This document shows, piece after piece, positions 1 through 9,540 of a stretch of 27,415 nucleotides of DNA. The stretch is from NCBI GenBank assembly GCA_049999805.1, contig JBNGIO010005799.1:32649-60063 (forward strand), read 5' to 3'. Both the position numbers and the translations under genes were made by a program. The notes beneath the pieces were generated by a model. The model was not told the origin of the DNA and made no database searches. It saw only the letters and a list, made by a program, of their open reading frames with translations. Numbering within the stretch: the stretch's first letter is position 1; every line of letters starts with the position of its first letter. Source of the DNA: Folioceros fuciformis. Lineage: Eukaryota; Anthocerotophyta; Anthocerotopsida; Anthocerotales.

Positions 1-634
1 CTTTTGGGTGCCTCCTTGTGATGGTCGGCCGGAGGGCCGCTGCGGTGGGTTTGCCTGCATCGAAGCCCCGCGGGGCTCCTGATTGCTGCCATTCCAGGAG
101 GGAGTGCGCCTGCGCCGTGGAGAGTGGTGGGCGATTCTTCTCCCGGGAGGGAACTCTGGGCGCCTGCCTGGACGCCTGTTTGTGCTGCTGGGCCCTCTGA
201 ATTGTCATGCCTCGTGCTGCTGATTGAATGTTGCACCCAACTGTCGGCTCAGCGTCTGCATTGGCTGCTCGCGGCGGGCCTGCTGCCCCGGGCCTGCCCA
301 ATTGCGGTGGGTGAGGCTTCTCTAGGGTTGCTGGGTGTTGGGGTGGGTAGGATCGCGCGCCAGGTCCGCGCTTGCAAGCAAGCGTAGGGCTCTGTGCCGG
401 GCTGGCGCAATTCTGGGGCCTCATCGCCCTGCTTCTCGAGGTGCAAGCTTTTCAAGTCTGATTGTGGCGTGTTGCCGTGCAGGAGGGGGTCCGTTAGTGT
501 GCGTGCTCGCCATTTCATCTCGCTGCCTGCTCATGCTCTTGGGCTTGGAGACCCCGACCCTGCCTCTCCACTGTGGTCTCGGATTTTGCTTCGCCTCATG
601 TACATGAGGCACAATTAGTGGTGCTCGTGTAACC
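1..634 (+). promoter_or_regulatory. 5' flank / leader of the DCD-NTase gene
   Basis: No open frame here has a recognisable protein, and the frames are short and overlapping as expected for non-coding DNA. The stretch is GC-rich and lies directly upstream of the ATG at 635, so promoter and 5' leader are the likely content. It includes a perfect 14-nt GC-rich palindrome at 64-77 that could form a hairpin in RNA. No convincing TATA box or transcription start could be chosen. Confidence 0.4.
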
Positions 635-3600
635 ATGGTTGCCACCAAAAAGGGCCCTCATCTGGAGGGCAATTTCGACAGGGATGTCCGCAGAGGTGGC
701 AGCAGCAGTGGCGTCGTCGACTCCAGGGCGGTCCCGGCCAGTCCTAGGGAGGAACTGGGAGGTTTCATCTTCATGTGTAGCAACGAGACCATGGATTTGG
801 ACCGGCACCTGTTTGGTATGTTTGACTTCTCTCTCTGTCAGCCCTGGTATTTGTGGCCTCCCCCTCCGTCGCTATGCTTCCGCTGCATCCTGCCCGCTGA
901 GCTGACTGACCGTGAAGCCGTTTGCATCTGCTGCGGTCAATTGGATGCTGCAGTGCTGTTTGAAGTCTCATGAACCCATGGGTCGGATCCTAAGCGTCTT
1001 TGCTGTCGCATTCAGTCTGCGGGTTCTCTGGCCTTCCGCTCACTGTCCGTGCAATTGGTGGGTACAGGACTGCCGCAGAGGTACCAGGACGTGGTTCGTG
1101 CCATACAGCCAGGGTTGCCTCTTTTCCTTTATAATTATTCGACTAGGAAGCTTCATGGTGTTTACGAGGTATGTGGCAGCATCCGTCCTGTCCTCTGTGG
1201 TCTCGCTTTCTAGGGTTTCTTGTGTCCGTACGTACCGCTTGTATCGTAGTCGGGTGCATCCTGGATGTCTGTATGTATGTGTACATGCATGCATGCACGG
1301 GCCTTCTGGGGGAAAGTACGGCTGTGTGGTTCTGCATTTCCTGGGTCCGTTGATGGACTCGGTGTTTGACCTTCCGCCTACCCTAAAATTTGTCCTCTCC
1401 TTTCTGGCTTTCGTGCTGATCGCACAGGCTTCAAGTAATGGGGCCTTGAACATAGAACCAGATGCATGGGCGGCAGAAGGCAAGGATCTTTCCAGGAATG
1501 GGAGGCCTGGGTCGAAGTATCCTGCACAGGTAGAAGTTCGGCTGTTTCATCATCATCAATCTTCTGTGTGGGAGGGAAAGTCAGAGAGTATTTTGTATAT
1601 ACTTGGACAGGCAACGGTCCAGCTCTTCCATTGTCATCAATCTAGCCTGTGGGGGGAAAGTGTTAGAGATGGTTTTTGTGTCTGACGTTTCTTGGGTTCC
1701 CTCTCTTCAGGTTAGAATGCGGCTCCGGGAGCAGCGGCCACCTTTAGACGAGGAGGCTTTTCGTCCAGTTTTGCGACATTATGAATATTCGAAATTTAAG
1801 CTTGATCTCACTAATGAGGAGGTAAAGCTTGACCTCTCCAGGGACGAGGTAAGGTTGTCTCTTGTGTCATGTTCTGTTCTGTTTGTCACTGTTGTGGGCT
1901 AGTGTCGAGGTAGGTATTTGAATGGCTTTGCATTCTTACCGAGCGAGAGCTGGAATGACAGGCGGAGGCATTACTCAGGTTGTTTGGTTTATTGGACGAC
2001 AAGGGCGGCTGGCAAACAGTACCTACCAAGAGTAATAAAGTGAGCCGTGGTCATCATGTGCCCAACTCTCCTGCTGGCATTAGGCGGAGGATAGCGCCTC
2101 CAGCCAATGGCACCATCACGAACGGCACTACAGCCTTGATGACTCTGAATATGCTCGCAACTGAGGCATCAGCTCGCGGCAGGGAGAGGGAAGGCAGGGT
2201 GGACAGTTGTGCTAAATGGATGCGCAGGGATGACTCAGATTCTTGCAGTGGCTCCTCTAGTGTAGGGACTGTGTCAAGCTGGATGGGGCACGAGGAAGAT
2301 AAACCCAAGAAGGTTTATGTTGCGAATGGCGTCCATGCAGATGCCAATGGTTCAGGCACAGAAGACAAACCTCAGGATGGGAAATCCAAGAAGTTGGAGC
2401 ATCCAAATGGGAACTCTGAGGTGAACCACAGTGGTGAGGTGGGGTCGAGTTGCTCAGAGACTTCACATTCAAATGGCTCAGGGGTTGGCAGCGAGGCCAA
2501 CTCTATGTCAAGCCATAGCAGGGGCAATGGGAGATCTGGCTTTGCTTCTTACAGCGCAGCTTTAAAGGCTGGCATGTCAGCAGCTTCTCTGGAGACCTCT
2601 GGGGGGGAGGTCCAATCAGGGTATGGTGCAGAGGGTGGGACTGGCCTTGCTGCCAGCAGCCTCAAATCGATACCTGACCTGACGACAGAATTTACCTTGG
2701 TGGACAGCATAACTGACAAGAGTAAACTGAAATCACCTGTTGCTAGTCGCAGTCCCAAGGCCGAGCCGCAGAGTATGTGGGTGGCTCATCCGAAGCTGAA
2801 GGTGGATGCCCTCCCGACTCCTGTCAAAAGAGGAGGCGTGGAGGATGCTAGCAGACTGCCATCTGTTTCGCCTTCGGCTGAGGACAAGCAACCTGCCTCT
2901 GAGGGAGATGCCAAAAGAGGAGATAGGGCACATCCTTGGAGCAAGCCGGGGGGATTGCCCACAGCAATTTTCCCTGATTCTGCTGGAAATAGTCCTGTTG
3001 GAGGAGGAAATGAGCCTCTAGGGCTGGGTGAAGTGATCATCGATGAAGCAAGAGGATCGGTAGAAAGAAGTAGTATGCTGGAGGAGGGAGACGTTGAGCT
3101 ACATCATAGCAAAGTTGGAGATAAAAAGAGTGCATGGCAAGGCAATGATGCAGCAGTACTAAGGAGGTTACATGATTCGGACCCTGCCGTGACTAGTACG
3201 TCTTTGATTGGTTCCTTGAGATCAACAGCCGAGGTATTGAAAGAGAAGATGGACTCTGTTGCAAAGGATGTACCGGTTCAGGCAGCAGAGTCAGATGAGC
3301 CTCTGAGTGGACCTGAGATAGCTACTCCGAAGGTCCAGCAGATTCAGCACGATCAGAACCAGGTGCCACCGAGCTCTTCTCAAAATTCGAAGATTCATCC
3401 ACAGTTTCATCACAGCAGGCCTGTACATGAGCCACGCAGGTCTCAGTTTGAGTATCCGAAGCACGACAGGCATGTGGAGGATCGCCAACCCCATCACAGG
3501 AAGCAGTCACTACCTGCTGAGCTTCAGCAGCACAGCGTACCAATGGCTCATGCACGCCAAAGCCTGGTCACCATGCGTGTACCGACGTCACCTCCACCAC

Positions 3601-5762
3601 CCAATATGCATCATGTACTCCCTCCACCTTCTTCCTCATCTCTCTACAGGGAGCGCCGTGTTCGAGCAGGTAATGGTACTGGTGATGGTTTGCAGGGTCT
3701 GACTTACAGGCCAATAAACAGGAATGCTATTGACGGCGAACTAGGATTGCAAAGTCCGATAGCAAATGGCTGGGCTTACCAATCACCAGTTGTTCTGGCA
3801 TCACCACCCTATTCTCCTTTACCAGGATATCCTGCAGGGATCTATGTGCATCAGCAGCAGTTGGTGTTCTCGCCCCCGCATCCAAATGTGGACGCCCTTC
3901 ATGCAGAGGTCCTTGAGTTTGCTCGGTCAGTTGGACCCTCCCCTGAGGCCCGTCGACGGGCTGAGGCAGCAGTTGATTGTGTGAGGCGGGCTGTCAAACA
4001 ATTATGGGAAGGGGGAGATGTTGAGGTCTGCACCACTTTCCATTCATCTACTTAACTTTCTGGCTTCGCCTCTTTCAATATTGCTTGTTGTTGGTGTTGA
4101 TGTTTTTTGGTGCACCTGTCCACTTTGCTGATAGGTGTATGGCTCATTTGCGACTGGCCTGTGCATCTCCCACTCTGATGTGGATGTTGCAGTGGTGAAC
4201 GCGCCACCACCAAGCACTGACTTTATGGAAGGAGTTCAGCATTTGGGGCCTGCGGCTGCCCTTACGGAATCGCTTTATAAGGCACTTGTGAGCAACAAGG
4301 AACAGGTTTTTGCAAGCGTAGCTTTGATTCCCGCAGCCATTCCAGTTGTGAAGCTGCGTTGTACACCAGATGGAGCAACGGATAAGGGCACTCCTGTTTC
4401 AATTGACGTGACAATCGGAACTGGAAGGAAGCGGAATCCTTCTGGGGGCCTGTCTCCTGCGGAGAATTTAACCATTAATTATCACAACGGTCAAGCAGCT
4501 CGAGAATGGGTGATAGAAAGACTCAGGCAGCTTCCTGCTTTGGCTCCTCTGGTAGGTATTTTCGCGCTTCTCTCGTTTCTGGCTCTGCAATGACTGTCAT
4601 TTATCAGAGGATTCTGTGCTGTGGATTTCCAGGTTCTTCTGTTGAAAAGCTTCCTCCACTACCGCTCCTTGAATGATGTGTACTCTGGAGGCCTAGGATC
4701 ATTTTCGCTCACACTCATGCTTGTTTTCTATCTTGAGGTAACTGTTAGGTCCTGAATGCTTTCTGCTTGGTCAGTGTTGGGAGATTTGTTTTAGTTGCTT
4801 TTTGCCTTGTGGATTCTTACAATCTTTTCTGGCTCTCTGTGTACAGTGGGCACCAATTTGGGGACTGCCGCAGGAGACACCTTCAGCCCGCTCTGTATGC
4901 TCAGCAAATGTTTCTGTGGATACCACCCATTCTGCTTCATCTCGTGACGAAGCTGATGAAGTTGATGATGATTCCTCAATTTCTTCGTATTGTTCGACAA
5001 ATACTTCAGCTTCAAGTTTATCTAATGAGAGCACTACGATGAGTGGAACAAGCGCAACCTCAAGTCGAACACTTGATGGGTCTCGCCCTGATGCGGCTGT
5101 TGGTAACTGTTCGCATGTCTCCAGGGAAAGCAGACCATCACGAACAGCAGCAATAGCAGAGGAACTGCTGAACGCAATGGAAGCTGTGCCTGCACCTGGT
5201 CTTGGTGTGCTTCTGCTGGGGTTTCTACGGTGGTTTGAGAGTACGGATTTTTCTCGCGTCCAACTTATGCTGAAGGTAAGCACTGTGAAACTGTTCTGCT
5301 TTTTTCTCTCCCTTCTCTGAAAGGCGTGTGGTGAGCTCATCTTCAGCGCTTGCTAATCTGATGGGGTCTGGATCAACCAACATCACAGGGAAAAAGTGGT
5401 CAAGGTGGGTACATCCCTGTGAAAGACTTGGCTCGTGCCCGGTGCACTCTTTTGTGGATTGATGATCCTCTGAGACCAGGAAACAATATTGGAGCAGGTT
5501 CCTTCCAAATGTATGAAGTACAGGTGAGATTCCTACAGGCAGGCTTTAGGGTCTAATGTTGGAACTGCTTTTCTGTTCGATGCACTCACTGCCTGGCTTG
5601 GTGTGGTTGCAGAGAGCATTGAAGGAAATGCTCACCATCTTGTCCCAGATCCCTCTTGCACCTATATATGCCCCACATGAAAGGGTTGGTATGGGACCTG
5701 GGCGAAGGCGACCGCTGTACTTTCTCGATCAATTGTTTAGTCGTGGGGCTGTTTCATCATAA
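635..5762 (+). CDS. DCD domain - TRF4/5-type noncanonical poly(A) polymerase fusion protein
   Basis: Ten exons: 635-815, 1068-1168, 1428-1529, 1711-1821 (or -1848), 1962-4025, 4135-4551, 4633-4737, 4847-5275, 5389-5523, 5613-5762. All junctions are GT-AG and phase-consistent, giving 1,264 or 1,273 aa (numbers below use 1,273). The ATG at 635 has a good context (AACCATGG). Residues about 41-182 are a DCD domain, with motifs ELGGFIFMC, GLPLFLYNYSTRKLHGVYE, SKYPAQVRMRLR and FRPVLRHYEY. Residues about 175-860 are low-complexity, Ser/Gly/Pro-rich and probably disordered. Residues 863 onward are a nucleotidyltransferase: GS motif G865-S866, metal-binding D877 and D879 (SDVDVAV), third acidic residue D953 (SIDVTIG), a TRF4-like central segment (LNDVYSGGLGSFSL) and a PAP-associated region (IDDPLRPGNNIG). 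TRF4/5 enzymes add short tails to RNA, usually in the nucleus. DCD domains occur in plant stress and cell-death proteins. Joining the two in one gene is unusual. Domain calls are firm; single-transcript status is inferred from splice phase. Confidence 0.85.
1526..1687 (+). repeat. Degenerate 81-bp tandem duplication inside intron 3 of the DCD-NTase gene
   Basis: Two related units begin with the same ACAG at 1526 and 1607. Each continues with a similar block (a TCATCAATCT core, then a CTGTGTGGG/CTGTGGGG and GGAAAGT block). The first unit starts at the end of exon 3 and carries the real donor GTAGAA at 1530. In the second copy the donor position reads GCAACG. The copies have diverged, and similarity fades after about 1675. 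Confidence 0.55.
1798..1851 (+). repeat. 27-bp tandem duplication creating two in-phase splice donors
   Basis: Unit 1 (1798-1824) and unit 2 (1825-1851) both start AAGCTTGA and end GAGGTA. Unit 1 encodes KLDLTNEEV and unit 2 KLDLSRDEV. Each carries a GAG|GTA donor (GT at 1822 and at 1849), and both leave phase 0. Using the first donor gives the usual DCD spacing, LTNEE followed by AEALLRLF. Using the second inserts nine residues near the end of the domain. Confidence 0.85.
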
Positions 5763-7316
5763 ACAACAATGCCTCGAAGGGTGAGCCCTAGGGTTTTTGT
5801 AGACATGGGTCACGGTTTTTTGAAGTGACACTATGACGGGTGGGGAAGTTATGCTCCCCGACATAACCTTGCACTGTTCTGGGGTTCAAGATAAGAAATC
5901 GGTCTAAGACCCCATGCTGCCTCCTTCCTCACTGCTGTTCATTATTGAACGCTGGCCAATATGGAGAGATAGAATATGGCTATTCACTTCCAGAGACACA
6001 GGATGGTGTGACTGGATGCCTTACGGTGGAATGCCTGGTTTGATTGGATGCCCTACGTGGGAAGGCCTGAGGGTCAATGATGTTGGTACAGCAGAGGAAT
6101 ACTATCATGGTAATGGGGTTGGAGGTTGTAATGTAGCCTCCTCAGCTTCAAAAAATTTTGTCTGGTTGTTTCTGTTTCAGATAAACGTTCTCGGAAGACT
6201 GCAGTATAATGGGGTGAGCCTCAGCAACGGCAGTGACACCCACAGAGTGCACTCATGAATTTGGATATCCGAAGAAAGTCTTCTTGTTCTACCGAGAAAG
6301 CTACAGTTGCAGGCTCAAGATGCGCTTGGACCTGAAAATTGGCAAATGCTATGTCGAAGTTGCAAACTCAGTTTTTGTACATGTTTCAGAGCAACACTCT
6401 ACAGATGAGGTGCGTTGTTGTGAATACCTGATGGTGGTTGGTGGCGACGCTTCTTTGAACTAAGCTGTCATATCAAAGTGCAGAGCTGTATCGCAAATCA
6501 CTTGTGGGAGAAAAGTCAGATGGTGTTTTGGTTAGGGAGCCCAGGCAACGAGGTTGCGTAGGGATCTTTCTGTAAACATGCTGGATTCCATCACCCTGTG
6601 GTGTCAGAACTGGATTTCCCAGCCTTGCTGTTGTAGCGCACACCTAGTTAGCTTACATACATCAAGGGATGGCTGAAGGGACTGGTATATAGCTAGAGAC
6701 TTGCCATGAACTTGGGTGGCTCGTTTTGAAGTCACTAGACATTAGTAAGTCTACTATCCATAGGTAGTACGATTGTCCTATCTTTCAGTAGCGGTCGATC
6801 TCAAGCCGGTCTGCAGGCTTTACGAGGAAAAAAAAAAATAACAAAATTGGCTTGGCATGTAAACAGGACACGCAGTTCCCCAAGGGAGCTGATTTGGCTG
6901 CCGAATAATGTGGCAAATTTCACATTCCACTGACTACGTCTGAATTGGGATTGCAAAAGATAATATACCACACTAGACGGCCACTACGGCTACCCCTTGC
7001 TGCACCACGAAGGTTTGTGTGGCTAATTTGCGGTTCGGTGGTATCCCATCTGCAGATGTTGAACACCCTATTAACCAATTGCAGATATTAACAACACGCC
7101 AGTCTCTGCTGGATCTCTTCAATACTACGTGAAACTCCCCGATCGCGAGAAAGGGAGCTTGGATATTTTGCTATACAACACGATTGCACTGGGCAACCGA
7201 CCAAACAGCTTTCACGATTACGATAGGTTAAGATCCCGAAGCACGACAATAGGTAGTAGGTGGAGATGTTCCTTCCGCCGCCAGTGTCAACGAAGGTAGT
7301 GGAGAAGCAGCCACAG
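5763..7316. other. Intergenic / 3' UTR stretch between converging genes
   Basis: This region lies 3' of both the DCD-NTase gene (+) and the 174-aa gene (-). It has no open frame with recognisable protein. The longest frames (5914-6258 +, 6233-6463 +, 7088-7408 -) lack family motifs and a plausible gene context. A donor-like GGTGAGC near 5780 and an acceptor-like TGTTTCAG ending at 6180 could mark an intron in the 3' UTR of the upstream gene. An A-run lies at about 6829-6838. Otherwise I see nothing. Confidence 0.4.
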
Positions 7317-8026
7317 TTAACGTTCACCACGGGCCTGCTGGCCCTGGTCCTGAGCCTGACCCTGGGCCTGGGCCCGGGCCTCCGCCTGCCGCTGCAACTT
7401 TGCTTCATACTTCCGCTTACGTATGTCTTCCTGCATATTAAACTGCATTTCCTTGAGCTTCTGCATAATCTGCAAATACTCCTCTACACTCTTCCCAGGG
7501 GCGTTGAACCTAGGACAAACTTCTTCCTCATCTGCCAGTGCCTCCTTCCTCCTCTGCTCCACAGCTTCTGGCGAAAAGTCCGTAACCTCCGGAAGGGGAA
7601 TGAGTTCAGGGCTCCCTGGCCTACACGGTCATCACGGCAACATCAACCTCCACACGCACACAACTCAACCCGCCAAAATGAAACTTAGAAACGCAAACGA
7701 AATCCACTTACGGTCTTGGCCGCTTTGGCATGTGAGCCCGAATAGGTTGGTACGCAACACCTTAACACGGAGAACCAGTCGGTGAAGAAAATCCGAAGTT
7801 AAGATCCAAGAACCAGAAACAAGCAGGAAGCAGCGGGGAGGGAATGGGTAATACCCCTGTAACTGGCGCTACGAGAGGGTGCGACGGACAAGGCTGCCGG
7901 GATGTAGTGGCGGCGAATCACAACGCCGTGGGGTTTCAAGCTGACCCCTGAGCAGGCCCGTGCACCTGCCTTCGCTCCTCGAGTGATGACCTTGGTTGCA
8001 GACGGAGACGCCATTGTCGAATTCAT
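7317..8026 (-). CDS. Unrecognised 174-aa protein with organelle-like presequence
   Basis: Three exons on the minus strand, in transcript order: 8026-7855, 7760-7712 and 7620-7317. The junctions are GT-AG and in phase (the middle exon ends at a good GTAAGT donor), giving 174 aa. Residues 1 to about 60 are rich in Ala, Ser and Arg and poor in acidic residues, as in a mitochondrial or plastid transit peptide. A second ATG at 8014 could also be used. The remainder has a Pro/Arg stretch (MPKRPRPPPGSPELIPLPE), a charged helix (EAVEQRRKEALADEEEV) and a probable coiled coil (VEEYLQIMQKLKEMQFNMQE). It ends in an Ala/Gln-rich tail with repeated AQ and GQ pairs. I do not recognise the family. Its head-to-head position with a mitochondrial ribosomal protein gene, together with the presequence, suggests a mitochondrial role, which is inference only. 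Confidence 0.65.
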
Positions 8027-8219
8027 CACGATCGGGGTGGGGAGGGGAACTAGCCGACGGGGATTCTGGGGACAGACGGCGTGGAATGCACAGGACAGAG
8101 AAATCTTATGGGCTTTCCAACCCTAAAAGTCTGTCCCCTTCCAAGGGTTTAAGCAGCGATTAACGAAGAGGTATATTAATGAAAAATTCTTTTCCTATCT
8201 TTCTCCTTTGCATCCGGTC
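8027..8219. promoter_or_regulatory. Bidirectional promoter region with telo-box
   Basis: Only 193 bp separate the start codons of the 174-aa gene (-) and the mitochondrial bL27 gene (+). It contains AACCCTAAA at 8119-8127, a permutation of the plant telomeric repeat known as the telo-box. A near-match in the opposite orientation (AAGGGTTTA) lies at 8143-8151. Telo-boxes are common in promoters of plant translation-related genes. A TATA-like GTATATTAAT lies at about 8171-8180, upstream of the bL27 start. Confidence 0.6.
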
Positions 8220-8959
8220 ATGGCTAGGCGTGCGTCGCACAGTCTGAGCAGCTTGCTCTCACGCGTCACACTGGCCGCGTCTCCGCCCCCTCTGCGACAT
8301 TCCGTTTGCCAAGGTAACGCAGCCGTTGCAGAAGTGCTGGATTTTTCAGTCCATTTTCAGCATTGGTGGCCTGTTGCTTCCTCGTAGTCAATCAGGTTCC
8401 TCGCCGGTTGCAGACGTTCCAGGGCGAGAGGTCGGAGCGTTGAGTCTCGTCTTCAGGAGATGGGCCACTAAGAAGGCTGGAGGCTCCACGCAGAATGGGC
8501 GTGATTCGTTGCCCAAGTACTTAGGGGTGAAGAAATTCGGTGGCCAGGTACACCTTCCACCAAGGGTTTTTCTTGGCCTGCCACTGTCCATGGTGAAAAG
8601 TGCTTTAAGACTTCGTGACCGGTACGCAGAGAGTGATCCCCGGCAACATCATTGTCAGGCAACGAGGCACCAGGTTTCATCCAGGAGATCTTGTTGGCAT
8701 GGGCAAGGACCATACGTTGTATGCGTTGTCTGCAGGGCAAGTTCGCTTCGCTAAGAACAAACTTACCGGTCGCAAATGGGTTCATGTTGAACCAGCAGGG
8801 GGCGCACCTGTGCACCCGGTGTACTCTCGGTCACATGGGCAAAGTCCGTCTGGTCCGGTCGGCAAGGAGATTTCTACTCCCATGTCAATCAATGGGGAAA
8901 GTCCGTCTGGTCCGGTCGGGAAGGAGATTGCAACTCCCATGTCAATCAATGTGCGCTGA
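8220..8959 (+). CDS. Mitochondrial 50S-type ribosomal protein bL27m
   Basis: Three exons, 8220-8313, 8396-8547 and 8630-8959, in phase, giving 191 aa. Residues 1 to about 50 form a Ser/Arg/Leu-rich mitochondrial presequence ([16 protein letters not shown]). The L27 domain follows: [24 protein letters not shown], then after the last intron [19 protein letters not shown] and [12 protein letters not shown]. In bacteria the extended N-terminus of L27 reaches the peptidyl-transferase centre. The ATKKAGG form and KWVHVEP ending resemble the plant mitochondrial rather than the plastid version. The second intron's acceptor is firm; the first intron's acceptor (AG at 8394-8395) was chosen because only it keeps phase with a 94-nt first exon. 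The C-terminal tail beyond about residue 143 is longer than usual and includes a duplicated 19-residue segment. Confidence 0.92.
8837..8950 (+). repeat. 57-bp in-frame tandem duplication at the C-terminus of bL27m
   Basis: Units 8837-8893 and 8894-8950 are nearly identical and encode residues 152-170 and 171-189. They read [19 protein letters not shown] and [19 protein letters not shown], leaving only two residues before the stop. The high identity points to a recent event. Confidence 0.95.
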
Positions 8960-9540
8960 TTTTCTATTGAATCCCTAGGGACGGATCCATCTCGACTACA
9001 CAGTTTCTTGGAGTGAATAACTCTACTAGACAATGAGGACGAACTTGCAACTGGTGTATTATCAGACGTGGATTTGTTGGGGCTGGTGTAGCAAACTTGG
9101 TGTTTTAACGTGTCAGCAGGTGGTCATCCGCTGCAGGTAGGGGTCGACTCAACGCTTGGAATTCACCTGACCCCAAAAAGACAACAGCACATTTTGAGGG
9201 TGTGACAGTCATGATAATGACGCGCAAAATGTTTTTCTTGGTGTTGATACACGTACTGAGGAACACTTCACAAGGTAAGGAAAGCACTTACTTTGCCACA
9301 GGGACTCAGGATGCCAAGATAGTCCAGGTTTGATCCCGCAGTTTTGTTATTACACCTGTCGCAACGGCAGGTGAGGATGTCGTTAATAAGTATGCTCACG
9401 AAACCGGCCCGGATGCAAATAATGTTCGACGAACACGAGCATTGTAACCTGGCAAAACGTACCTTGCACAGAGGTACGCGCGCTCCATCCCAATATCCGA
9501 AGAGTCCGACTACACCCTCACCGTCATCCTTCTTTCCTCC
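8960..9540. other. Convergent intergenic / 3' UTR region
   Basis: This lies between the stop codons of bL27m (+) and the DUF616 gene (-). No supported gene is visible, and the frames present lack family motifs. It presumably holds the two 3' UTRs. Confidence 0.4.

Noticed and set aside
1270-1297. Alternating TGTATG/CATGCA tract in DCD intron 2
   Set aside because: Simple purine-pyrimidine repeat within an intron; no evidence of function.
912-1685. A 257-aa open frame on the plus strand
   Set aside because: It only partly coincides with coding sequence: exon 3 of the DCD gene (1428-1529) uses this frame, but the rest crosses two introns and reads exon 2 in another frame.
4771-5340. A 189-aa minus-strand open frame opposite the NTase gene
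   Set aside because: It lies antisense to an exon whose plus-strand reading matches the PAP family; no features of its own.
5914-6463. A possible small plus-strand gene downstream of the NTase stop
   Set aside because: The two overlapping short frames lack recognisable motifs and a plausible start context; a 3' UTR is simpler.
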